Source: Rhizophagus clarus (Eukaryota; Glomeromycota; Glomeromycetes; Glomerales; Glomeraceae). From it: 64,000 nt of DNA. The position numbers and the translations under genes are program-made. The notes below the pieces were generated by a model. It made no database searches and was not told the DNA's origin. It saw only the letters and a program-made list of their open reading frames with translations. The stretch is from the NCBI GenBank assembly GCA_015698045.1, contig BLAL01000311.1, positions 124,001-188,000 on the forward strand, given 5' to 3'. Positions 34,417 to 45,739 of the stretch are shown piece after piece; positions within the stretch are counted from its first letter, which is position 1; each line of letters starts with the position of its first letter.

Positions 34417-34744
34417 TTTTAATTATTAATCTTTTTTCAAGAATATTTTTTTTTTTTTAGTAAAAGTTCAAATAATCAACAGGAATTGTATATATTTGTA
34501 TCTTTCATTTGTATATTTTTTTTTTTTTTTTTTCTTCTTTTATTGTACGATTCATTAAAAAAAATATATATATACAAATTTTCTAATTGTGTAAATATAT
34601 ATTGATTCCAATCTATTCTTGAGAACTTCTATATTAAAATAAATATGCTATTAATGATCCACTTACTTGAAAGGTTAATTTCAATGACAAATTATTATTA
34701 TTATTCATTCTTAAATAAATACTTGAAATACATAAATTTTTTCC

Positions 34745-35778
34745 TTATCCATTCATTCCAAAAAATTTCACTCCCATGTCATCAGTACTAGTTCCTTGAA
34801 ATGTTTGTGCTACCCCTTTTTTCACCAATATATCCAATGCTTTCATTAAAATTGTTTGATCTAATCCATGAAATTCTATCACCAATTAATAATAATAATT
34901 AGTAAAATACAAATATGTAAAATTATGAATTGTTATTATTATATTTACCGAACCCTTCGGAAGAATCACCATGTGCAATTTCATATACTGTTACTATAGA
35001 ATTAGACATTCCAGTTTCCAATACCTAAAATACATATATATATATATATAAAATTAAATTTTTTTTCCTACCATAAAAATTAATAAATATAAATATACAT
35101 ATATATAATAAATAATATAGACCCAATTATTAATTAAATTAGCCCAATCTTCTGGTTTCCTCCAATAAATTATCGCGGAGTCTTTTTTAGATGGTGAATC
35201 CCATTCTGCTGTACCTAAAGATTAATTAAATATAAAAATTTTTACAAGAATAAAATAATATTACAAATTATATATAAATATATATATATATGTATATGTA
35301 TATGTACTGTATATATAAGCTTCATTAAATCAAAAAAAAAAAAAACCTCGATAAACCATTGTGTCAATTATAGCTTGTAATGTATCAAGTTTTAATTTTC
35401 CTATTATATATTTTTTTTTTTTTAAAAAAAACAAAAAAAATAGATTAATTTAATGATAGAAATTTAATTAGAAAAAAGAAAAAAGAAAAAAAAAAATATT
35501 CAAAATTTACGTCGAATTTCTTGACAGTTAAACAATTCACTATTTAACGATTCGGATAAATTAAGTCGATATAATTTATGGTGTTTATAATATGATAAAA
35601 TTATTTCAGACCAAAGTAAAGCCTGATTTTGCCATGTTGTTTGAGTTGGTTGTAATCTATTTTAAAGAAAAAATTCTATAATTTATTCGTTTTTTTAAGA
35701 TTATAAGAAAGTAGAGATTACTTACGTGTAAAAAGGAGGAAAGTTATGTATTGAAGGAAAAGAAAATGAATTCTCCAT
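34745..35778 (-). CDS. VPS25: ESCRT-II subunit VPS25 (183 aa)
   Basis: Six exons on the minus strand: 35778-35726, 35656-35511, 35400-35347, 35214-35123, 35024-34949, 34875-34745. VPS25 is the two-copy subunit of ESCRT-II, which links ESCRT-I to ESCRT-III in multivesicular-body sorting on endosomes. Supporting motifs: N-terminal FPPFYTLQPTQTTWQNQALLW (the PPxF/Y type element contacting VPS22/VPS36), WSEIILSYYKHHKLYRLN, then the second winged helix with WRKPEDWANLINNWV, VYEIAHGD, EFHGLDQTILMKALDILVKK, and the C-terminal GVKFF. Its length is normal for the family. It is convergent with the CDF gene, whose stop lies 328 bp away. The exon-3 donor is GTTTTT, weaker than the others. Confidence 0.93.
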
Positions 35779-38506
35779 GACACTAAAAATAAAAAACGAT
35801 TCCTAGGTTGAATAAAAGGAGAGATTTTTTTTTTTAAATCGTCGATCAGAAAATACGAATATCTAGATAACCAGTAGAAATCACATGAATTTACGGATGG
35901 TTGATCAAGTATTGGTGCCTGGAAATTCACACGTGAACTATTATTGTATTTGATATGTAATGATCAATAAATAAATTTAGACCAACAGTTTCCCGTTTAC
36001 CTAGTGGCATTAAAATCCAGAATGATGCAGTTATATGGTATAATTCCAGTTATTTCATACTGGTATCAATTACATAAATTGTAAATTAAATGTAGTAGCA
36101 TTAAGAAAGCATTCTTTTCTCGTGGGATTGTATCTTCAAATAGATGGGTGGCTGTAGACATTAGTTAGTCTTCCTCTATTGAATAGATTACAACGATTTC
36201 TCGCTTTCCTAAAAAAGGAAGCATTCTTCACCAACCTGATTTTATAGTAATTAAATTTTAATACTAATCAAATTGGAAATTTGTCGACATTACATCCTTT
36301 TCGAATAACAAATGCAGAGAATCATGGCGTAAAAATAAGTGGGACGTCAACTGGAGGGATATGGGCAGAAGTCGTGCTCAAGAATTGGATTATGAAAGTA
36401 TGTATACTACATGAATGAATAGGGTGGCTTGCTAATAGGAGAGGGTGACTTCGAGGAATATATCATATAGGGAAAGAAATGTACGCATTTGTTCCAATAT
36501 AATCCAGAAAAGTATTACACGCTATGACATAAAAAGAGTAGGCCTGAAGGTAAAATTGATAAATGAATCGCAAAATGCAAAATGCATCATTTATGGTATA
36601 TCACGAGCGGTAAATGGTATAATGCGCTTATAAAGACGGGGAAAGCTTCCAAAGAGTTACTAGTTTCCCTATGGGGTGTGTTACGTGAACAAAGGAAATA
36701 ATAAACATTATGACCTACATCCACGCATAAGGCTAGCGTTAGTTAGAGAGGCAATTTCAGAAACCATGCAAATGGGATCGTTATTTCATAGAAGGATAAT
36801 GTGCTATAATAATGTTTTAAACTGATGAATAACGAATACCTATACGTATAAATCAGATTATTTATTATCCCGAGTGTAACATGGAAGCATTGGAATTGAT
36901 GCTAACTATATTCGGATTATTTCAAAGATAAAACGCATTCTGGAGGTAACAACATCAATTCTTCCCGGGTCTTGGCCGTCGTTATGGTGTTGCATTTATA
37001 AGGTACAAATGATTTTGCGATTACTTATCAAGTTTTATAACCTTCATACTAATGTCACAGAATTGTTGAGCTCATTAATTACAAAAGGAAACGTCCTGAT
37101 CCAAGTACGTTTCGGCTCATTTGTCCTTAATAATCAATATTCTGGGTAAAACAGAAAATGGGTTGTTTAGCCATACAAGATATGCAATATCAAATCTTAT
37201 ATTACTAAAATAAATGTATACTATAATTCAATCAATTCTTCATAATTATTTAAGTTTGCAGGGACTTGGTGTTATTTTTCTTCCGTGATATCAATAAAAT
37301 CCTTGAAAAACCTGTAAGAAAAACTATTTTTGCAGTCGAAATATTTCATACTTTAGTTACGCTGTTAAATGATTCCATTTATGTTCGTTCTTATTGCGGC
37401 AAATTAGTTTAGCAAACTCGGCTTAGACTCGAATGATAATTATATTAAGACTCGGATAGTACGGCTGATTTTTCGATTTTCTATTTTTCTCATAATTACG
37501 TCACCGAATCACACTATTTCGTCCTGAATTTAAGTGCATTGAAAGACGTAAAATGACCAGTTGGAAATAAAGGAAATATTGCAAAACAATATCTTCTTTT
37601 TCGTAAACATTTCCTTTTTAAAAGGAACGTTGACTTCATAATGCCACGAGCACCACGAAATACACCACTTAAATTTTACATCAACTAACGATCATGAAAA
37701 AATAAGATAAAAGAAATGCGTACGTGTATTATTTTCATTCTACACAGAAAGGAATTATGTAGAATCAAAAATTCAATTTTACGGAAACCGATCCTTTTAT
37801 ACACCAATTTGCTGAAATACGAATCCTAACAGATATCCGCTTATAATGATGGAGAATCAGAAACTCTCACATTTGGGTGTTTTTAATGATATGATAGCAC
37901 TGATTGCTTCTGGTGATAACGTTGCCCTATAAAACCCATAACCAATAAACCAATATCGAACATCATCTATATACAATAATACCAAAGTTCTTAACACCAA
38001 TTTCTGTAACCATTCAAAAATGTCTAGATATTTAATGCGGGATATTTCATTATTAAATATAATAAATTTTTATTTTCATCTTAAATTGAAAAAGACAGAC
38101 ATATACATAGAAAAAGTAAATACAAATGAATATATGAATACAAAGTTTTAATCATAATGACAATTTATTCGTTTTTTGGTTCTATTGGTTTTTTTTTTTT
38201 TTTTAGTCATAATTAACATAAAAAAGTACTTAATAAACTTATTATCCAGACTTATTTTAACGTAATTTTAGTGAAATGTGTGAAATTTAAATTACTGTAT
38301 GATAAAAATACAAATGAAAGAAAAAAGAAAATAAAATTACAAAAATTGAGAAAAAATGCAGGTTTTTATATATGATGCAATAATAATGATGATTATGAAT
38401 TAAAAAAAATTAAATTAATTTCTATAAAGAATAATTAAAAAAAAAAAAAAATAAGGGATTTTTAAATTATATATATATATATAATAAAATATACGATAAG
38501 TAATAA
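35779..38506. other. Long intergenic stretch, no recognised gene
   Basis: Less AT-rich and less repetitive than most intergenic DNA here, which hints at decayed coding or regulatory sequence. However, I find no frame longer than about 60 codons with a recognisable motif and no consistent splice pattern. The 38040-38500 part is AT-rich and is probably the 3' flank of the arrestin gene. Confidence 0.35.
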
Positions 38507-39778
38507 TTAATGACTATAGATAAAATCATCATAGGTTGGTGGTAATGAAGAATCAGCAAGAGGAATAGGTATAGAGGAAGTGATACTACGGTAAGAAGGT
38601 AATTTGTTCATTTCTTCAAATGTGATTAAAGATTCATCAAAAGAACAACAAGGGGAAGAAGAAGATGAAAAAGATGAAGCTGAAGAACCGCATCGAGAAA
38701 AAGTATTTTCAAAAATATCATCATCTGATAAATAAGCTTCAATATAAGGAGGTAAATTCAAACTATCATTATTAAGAGTAATTATTATAGGTAAAGAAGC
38801 TCTTAATTCATAATTCAACCCGGTTTTATAATTACGTAGAATTACAAAAAATTTTAATTTATGTCTCACTCGAATGACATCATTTTCTGAATCATAAAGA
38901 CAATGAGAGAATTCATTTGGGATTGATAATTCCATGGAAAAATCCCAAGTATCAACCTCGGTAGAAAAATCACTATAACTAATACTTTTTACCTCTTTCA
39001 CATCAGTTTTTTGATTTGAACCAATTGAATAGGTAGCATATTCTTTAAATATGCATATGATATTACGAACTTTAAGATCAGGATCCAATGATTTTAGATT
39101 TACTGATATTGGAATTTTATCACCGAGACAAAAAATTTTAGCACCAGCGGAAAATTCATATTCAGCCTTATCACCCCAAGTATTCGATATGACAACAGCT
39201 TGTAAGTATTCCATTGAACTCGGTAAAATACTTCTCATTATAGAAATAAATCTTTTCGTTCGTAAATTAAGAGCAAAAGTATTTCTTTCAGCCACAGCTT
39301 TCAAACTATATCTTAAATTTCCATGAGGACAACCTTCAATCGATTCAGGTAAAGTACCAGGTAGTATCAATTCAAAATCCCAATGATAATTATCTGGATT
39401 GAGCACGTGATATTGCTTTCCTGCTGGTAAGAAAACCCAATCGTGTTGAAATATAATTTTTTCTTCACTATGATGATATTGACCTTTTCCCACACCTAAT
39501 TTAAAAAAGAATTTAAGAATAAATTTTTATAACGAATTTATTATTAAAATTCAAAATAGGAAAAAAAAAATAAAGTAATAATTACCATCTACCCAAGCAA
39601 CTTTAGATTTTCCTTGAAAAGTCAATCTTATTTCTTTGAATTTTGTTTGTTCAGTTATGACTAAAACGAGTTGACCACGAAGAACGCAACCAACTGATTC
39701 CGTTTTTGATCCACGCATTATCAAAGTATCATCGTCTAAACGAATTTGAAATAAAGGTGTAGATTTAAAGTGTACCAT
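38507..39778 (-). CDS. Arrestin-like adaptor with PPxY motif (393 aa)
   Basis: Two exons, 39778-39586 and 39495-38507, joined in phase (AWVDG/VGKGQY). Arrestin-fold proteins of fungi (ART/PalF group) recruit Rsp5-type ubiquitin ligases to plasma-membrane transporters or sensors, or take part in pH signalling. Residues about 1-165 match an arrestin N domain (IRLTFQGKSKVAW; HVLNPDNYHWDFELILPGTLPESIEG with GNLRYSLKA). Residues about 190-320 match the C domain (GDKIPISVNLKS; VRVRHKLKFFVILR; LRASLPIIITL). A Ser-rich linker (SSASSFSSSSSP) and the C-terminal LPPTYDDF supply a PPxY motif suited to WW-domain binding. A second proline pair, LPPYIEAYL, lies before it. Which transporter it serves is not deducible. 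Confidence 0.88.
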
Positions 39779-42700
39779 TTTTTAATAGTGTAAAACTTGA
39801 TTGTGGTTAATTAACAATTAATGTTATTATTTTTTTTTTAAAAAAAGTTAAAAGAAAATAAAAAGGTTTTTTGCAAGAATAATTTTTTTTTCCAAAAGAA
39901 AAAAAGTTTTATTTATATGAATTTTTTATATACAGTTACTTTAATCGGGTTAATAAAATTATTTATACTATTTTAATATAATCATATTGTTTAATACCAT
40001 AATATCACATTCACATGACCTAGACACCTGCGCCAGTAACTAAGTTATAATTCCAGAATTTTCCTCAAATATGGTAACCTATTCTTTTTTTAATATAATC
40101 TATGCAGAAACATCTAATCACATAGATAATATTTTATGAAATAATAATGGTACAATGTAATGTACTGTAATTCCATGTAATGAACCATTTATCGGCCGCA
40201 TAACCTTTAAAACCCGAGGATATTATTTATTTATATTTACTAATAAAAAAAAAAAAAAAAAAAAAAAAAATTTTTTTTTCTTTTTTTTTCCATAAATAAA
40301 ACAATAATAATAAATAAAAATAAAAATGACAAAGAAAGACATTACATAGATAGTACTTAATTTCTTTCTTTTCCTTTTTGTTTTTTTCATAATGAAGATG
40401 CTGACCATGTCTTAAGTTTCACTACCTAAGGTCATAAGTTCATTAGGTTCATATAGAGTATTCTATTCTTTGAGGAATCATACGATCATATTATTTACCT
40501 TCTCACAAATTTAATTTGTGCAACCTAAGAAAATATGACATTATAATGAGATGATTATTTTTAAAACAATCAGATAAATTTTTTTGCATTTTTTTTTAAA
40601 GATCTTCATTTGTTTTATGCTTTAAAGACTATTATGACAAAATATGTTGATTAAATGGCTTAAATTTTGGCGTTAAAATTTATCAGATTATCACCTAAAA
40701 TTTATCACGTATGCACAAATAAAGATCAGGAGATTGCTTATTTATTTGTGGGGTAATTTTCCAAATTTAGTGTAAGAGGCATACTTAAGTGATGACAAAA
40801 TTGAATTCCTTTAAAGAAAAAGAAAAAAGGAGTTCGTATAAAAAGTGACTCATTTATCTTGGTGTTTCAAGCGTGAGAACAAGTATTTTAACCAATTAAA
40901 TAATTTCATATAAATAAATAAACGAATATGCAATCCCGCTTGTAAACATTTCCTTAAAAGTGTTGTTTGTCTTTAATAGGTTAAGTTTCTTTGAAACAAA
41001 ATACTGATCAAAACCATCAGTTCTTTATTTTTCAATGGGAAAAAAAAAAATTCGCTTACTTTATGTAAATCTGGAACTTATTATTAACCTTTTTTATTTT
41101 TTTTTTTTTTTGGAATTGAAAAAAAAAATTGAGAATTAAAATTAAGAATTTGAGAAAATTTTTTTTTTTTTTTTTTGAATTAAGGATAACGGAATTAGGA
41201 AAAGGAAATTTATACAGTATGTTGAGGTTAATTTTTAGTACGAAAATTTATTTGACCTGAATTTGACCTGAAATAGTAGAAGAACAAAGGAACCACATTG
41301 AAAATTCCCTCAAAGAAACTACATTACCCTTTATTCCTTCCTTATTTGGAAAGATCCCTATAATAAATAAAGTATGGTCCCGAGCCTCAATTGCGCAATG
41401 TTTACTTGATTTTGATAATTGATAAGATCAAACTTATCTATTTGATAAATAAATAAATAAAAAATATATTATATTATATAATTATTATATGCATAACTTT
41501 ATACATAAATTTATAATTGTTTTGTTCCAATAATAAACCTTTCCTTTTACACATGGTGATTTTACACGTAACTAAAATATCCGATTTCCCCAACATGAAA
41601 TGAAAATGTTTTACAAATTAAATTACAAATAACGAGGCGGTGAGAAATTTTTAAGATACTGTATACTTTCTCTATGCGATTTTTATTTATACGTATTTTT
41701 TTTTATTTTTATTTTTTTTTTTCATTGTGTTAATTTAAAATTTTTGGAGAACCTCAATGAAAAATAATTCTTTTTTTTTTTTTTTTTTTTTTTTCTCTCT
41801 TTCATTCACTTTTTGGAACAAACAATAGTAAATATTTATTACACTACAATAATTAGTTGGCAAATAAAATGTGTTTGATCAAAAAAAAAAAAAATTTTTT
41901 TTTTGGCGCTGACTAATATCGTATAACTTTCTTTAATTTTAAACAATTTCTTTTTTTATTATTGTGATAAAAATATGAAATTGCCATTAAAAAACGGCTG
42001 ACTATAAAATAATTACTTTTTTTTTCTGTCTGTTAAACCTGTTTTATAAGTCGATACGTGTGTAACATTCCCCTCTCTGTGGCGGAGATCAAAAAAAGAG
42101 ATTCTTCCATCTCGATAAATTTTATAACTTCCATTGGTTGCTGATCTGATTTCCCAATATGTGGGAAAATTTTGGTTTGTCGAATTTTGCGATTTTTTGA
42201 TGAAAAATTACATGATGTCATTTACTGCATAATGAATGTATTTACTAATTTTAAATCAATTTATTTGCAATTTCCTTTATTTTATTAAAAATAAATTCTT
42301 TGAATTGTCTCTTATTGCCAAAGTAAACCTAAAATGAATGTTCTTTCAATTTGATCAAAATGAATTAATGATCCTCTAGGCCGGAGGATTGTCATATATA
42401 GTAAGTAACCTTACTATTGGTTTAAAATTTAATTATCATAAAATGAATGAATGTCCGTGATCAAAGGTTATTGATTATATATCCTGTCCTTTGAATTATG
42501 TTTGCATATTTATAAATACGTGGATTAATATATAAGTATTCACCTTTTTTATTTAAAATTGTGATAATTATTTTAAATACTCTTTATTATGTTTATAAAA
42601 TATAATATGGTACATAATAAATACTATTAATTGAGATTATACTGTTCCAATAAATTATCAAGTTAAATTTATAATATCTTTTTTTTTTTGAATCTTAAAA

Positions 42701-42841
42701 ATGTTTACAGAATAATATTTTCATTTATTATACTTTTATATAATAAATAAATATTTAGTAATATATAAAAAACTAGTAAATATATTTTTTATAATATACA
42801 TGTAATTAATAAGATAAACTATATTTATTCATTAATTTAAA
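39779..42841. other. AT-rich region without recognised genes
   Basis: Many homopolymer runs (for example 40244-40270, 41773-41794). A minus-strand frame at 42033-42221 (62 codons, ending HTYRLIKQV) is the best candidate, but it has no recognised domain, no partner exon and no start context. It should include the arrestin promoter near 39780-40100. Confidence 0.35.
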
Positions 42842-43113
42842 GAAAAAATCTATAAGTCATATAAGATAAACTTATATTTTCATCAACCAGTCTCAGAAAA
42901 AATATTTTTTCTGATTATATGTAAGAGTTTAAATAATAATGCAGTAAGCAGAAAAAATATTTTGCTAGGTTAAAGTCAAGCTAATTATGACTGGTATTAT
43001 ATATAATACTAGCTTTAAGTTTTAACTATAGCAAAATATCTTTTTATCATATAAGTCTAAATATATAATCTGAAAAATATGAACTTATAAAAAGGTAATA
43101 TATAGATTTTTCC
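42842..43113. mobile_element. Foldback MITE, 272 bp, 9-bp target duplication
   Basis: Imperfect palindrome over its whole length: the left half starts GAAAAAATCTATAAGTCATA, the right half read inward starts GGAAAAATCTATATATTACC, and both share AAACTTATATTTTCA-like and ATATTTTGCTA segments. It is flanked by TAATTTAAA at 42833-42841 and 43114-43122. Long TIRs with a 9-bp duplication suit Mutator-like elements; a hAT with a chance ninth base is possible. Confidence 0.65.
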
Positions 43114-43230
43114 TAATTTAAATTATCAATAAATTATCAAAAAAATAAAATAATTAATATTAACTAATTTAATTATTTTAAGTAATTGCTTAATTATTAT
43201 TAAATTGAATATAATTATTTAATATATTTT

Positions 43231-43333
43231 TGTTCATGGGTCACACTTAGCTGAGCTGGGAGGGTTATTTCGTTCTTGTATAAAATATTTGATTTCGAAT
43301 ATTTAACAATAAAGATAACACGACCTTTGAATT

Positions 43334-43359
<26 letters not shown>
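43231..43359 (+). mobile_element. tRNA-derived SINE with poly(A) tail
   Basis: A 129-bp insert whose head contains CTTAGCTGAGCTGGGAGGG, an A-box-like stretch, and about 35 nt on TTGATTTCGAATATT, a B-box-like stretch, as in Pol III tRNA promoters. An AATAAAGAT and a 26-nt poly(A) end it. The 12-bp target duplication TTAATATATTTT lies at 43219-43230 and 43360-43371. It has no coding capacity and depends on LINE machinery. Confidence 0.75.
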
Positions 43360-43365
<6 letters not shown>

Positions 43366-44289
43366 TATTTTAGTTAAATATTTTTTTACCTTATTTAAAA
43401 TTTTATAATTGATTAATTAAACAATAATTTTACTGATATCAAATTAATAATAATATTATATAAGACAGTATTATAAAAAAATATATATATAATACCAAAT
43501 TATATAGATTTATTTCAAATAATCTTAAAAAATTATTTATTTGTTACTTTTGTTTATATATAACTATTTACCACCACTTTTTAAAAGAATATCAGTTGGT
43601 ATTAAAATCAATTTGCAAATTATAATTAAAAAAGCTATTGAAAAAAATAATATTATAACATCTGGTTTTATAATTTAAAGTATTATTAAGCTTATTAAAT
43701 TATAAAATTAATTAATTAAAATTTTATTAATTATAATTATAAATATTTTAAAAACTATACTAAAGGTTTATTTTAATAAAAAAATTATATTATTTAGTTA
43801 CAAAAATTTATAAAAGCCTTTATTCTTTTAATTAATAAATTTTAGATATTTTTTAAGGTATATTTAATAAACAGTTTAATCTTTATAATTATATTTGTAA
43901 AATTGGTAAGTTTGTTTATTTTATTTGATTTAATGATAAATTATTTTAATAAATTTAATTTAATTAATTTTTTTGTCTTTTTAAAATTAAACTTATTTTT
44001 ATTATATGTATACTTGAAAACCAAGTAAAACTATTATAACAATTTAAATATCTTTAAATAAATTTATTATTTAAACATATTAATAAAACATGCTTTAATA
44101 AAATTTATTTAATCTGTCATCTAATCTAATTAAAAAATAGATCATTTGGATTAAGAATAAATAGATTTAGATGGATTTATTAAATAATATTAAATTAATC
44201 AAATATTATACAAATAATTAAATTAATCAAATTAATTAGATTAATCAGATAATCTGATCAAATCCAATATTTTTTTTTTAAAAAAATTT

Positions 44290-45360
44290 TTTTTTTTCTC
44301 TTTTAGAAATATTTTAGTTTTTTTCTTTTGATTTAAACATCTTTTTAAATCTATAATTTTGGTTTGAAATATGAAAATAAATTGGAAAAAAAATTTCAAT
44401 CTTTTTTGTTATTGAAAAATATCATTAATATTTTTCTTTTTTTTTACTCTCTGGATCTGAATTTTAACTTAGGTAATAAAGGTAAGTTAGAAAAGAAAAA
44501 GTTTTGGTTTTTTTGTTTTTAGAAATATTATTAATATTTCTTTTTCTTTTTTTTAAAGAAGCCTTTCCAAATCTAAAATTTTAGTTTAAACTATAAAATA
44601 AATTAGAAAAAAAGTAGTTTTAATTTTTTTCTATTATTAAAAATATAATTAATATTTTTTTTTTTTTTAAAGAAGTCTTTTCAAACCTAAGATTTTGGCT
44701 TAAACTATAAAAATAAGTTAAAAAAAAGAAGCTGTAAAATTTTTTTTATTTTTAGAATATTATTAATATTTTTTTTGCTTCTTTTTTTTAATAAATACTT
44801 CAAATTTATAAAATTTTATTTGCCATATTTTTTAATTACCTTTTTTTGTTTTTTTAAAAGTAAAAAAATTTATAGAAATTTTTTTTCTAAAATTTTTTTT
44901 ATTTATTTAAGAAAAACTAAAATCTTTTTATTTATTAAAAAAAAATATAATTTTTTGGATTTAAAATTATTATTTTTTTTTAAAAAATATATATATATAT
45001 ATATTTCTTTATTTTAGTTTTTTAAACCATTTTTTTTTTTATTTTTATTTTTTTTATTTTTAATTGATTTTTTAAATCAAAAAAAAAATTATTTATTATT
45101 TTTTTTTTTAATAAACTCTTTTGTTTTACTATAAAAAATTGAAGACATTCTTAAATTTTAAATATATTATAATTAAAAAATTTTAGTTAAAATTTACTTA
45201 AAGAGACAGTTTAATGTTTTTTTTTTTCTTTTATTTTTATAGAAAATAATCTTAAAAGTAAGTTTTGATTTCAAATATATTGTAATAAAAAAAGCTTTAA
45301 TTGAGATTTATTTAAAGAAATAATTTAATGTTTCTTTTTTTTTATTTTCAAAAAATAGAA
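44290..45360. repeat. T-rich degenerate tandem array, period about 120 bp
   Basis: About four units at 44310-44790 share ATTATTAATATTTTTCTTTT, AAAGAAGTCTTTCCAAA, CTAAAATTTTGGTTTAAAC and AAATAAATTAGAAAAAAAG. Two further units with the same overall layout lie at about 45110-45360. Between them is very T-rich sequence. The overlapping Phe/Lys-rich open frame at 44775-45017 is a by-product of base composition. Flanking TAATCAGATAATCTGAT-like motifs (about 44255 and 45485) suggest a decayed TIR element. Confidence 0.55.
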
Positions 45361-45739
45361 ATATGTTTATATATACTATAAGATTATAATATAAGTGTAT
45401 AAAAAATAAATAAATTTATAATATTATTTTTATACAATTATTTGATATGTTTATTATTTATTTAAATAATTTTAAAAAATAAAATAATTGAAAAATTATC
45501 AGATTATCCAATCAAATTAATAATATGATAGATTAACCAGATATTTAATGATCTATTTAATCAATTTATCGCAATTTTCAAAATTCTGTATACTAATCAT
45601 TATGCATGTAAAAAATTATCAGATTATCAGATTATAAATTATTAGTGTAACCAAATATTTTACACCAATCATTTTATTAAATTTTTTACTACTGATGCGT
45701 TTTGTCACGTCATTTTTTGAGCAAAAATTTTCTTTCAAT

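Noticed and set aside
36445-36633. 62-codon plus-strand frame (MTSRNISYRERNVRICSN)
   Set aside because: No recognisable family and no neighbouring exons in a long intergenic region.
39051-39326. Plus-strand 91-codon frame
   Set aside because: Antisense shadow of the arrestin-like gene.
42033-42221. Minus-strand 62-codon frame ending HTYRLIKQV
   Set aside because: More balanced composition than other short frames, but no domain, partner exon or conserved context; could be an exon remnant. Not supported.
44775-45017. 80-codon Phe/Lys/Tyr-rich frame
   Set aside because: Compositional product of the T-rich array.
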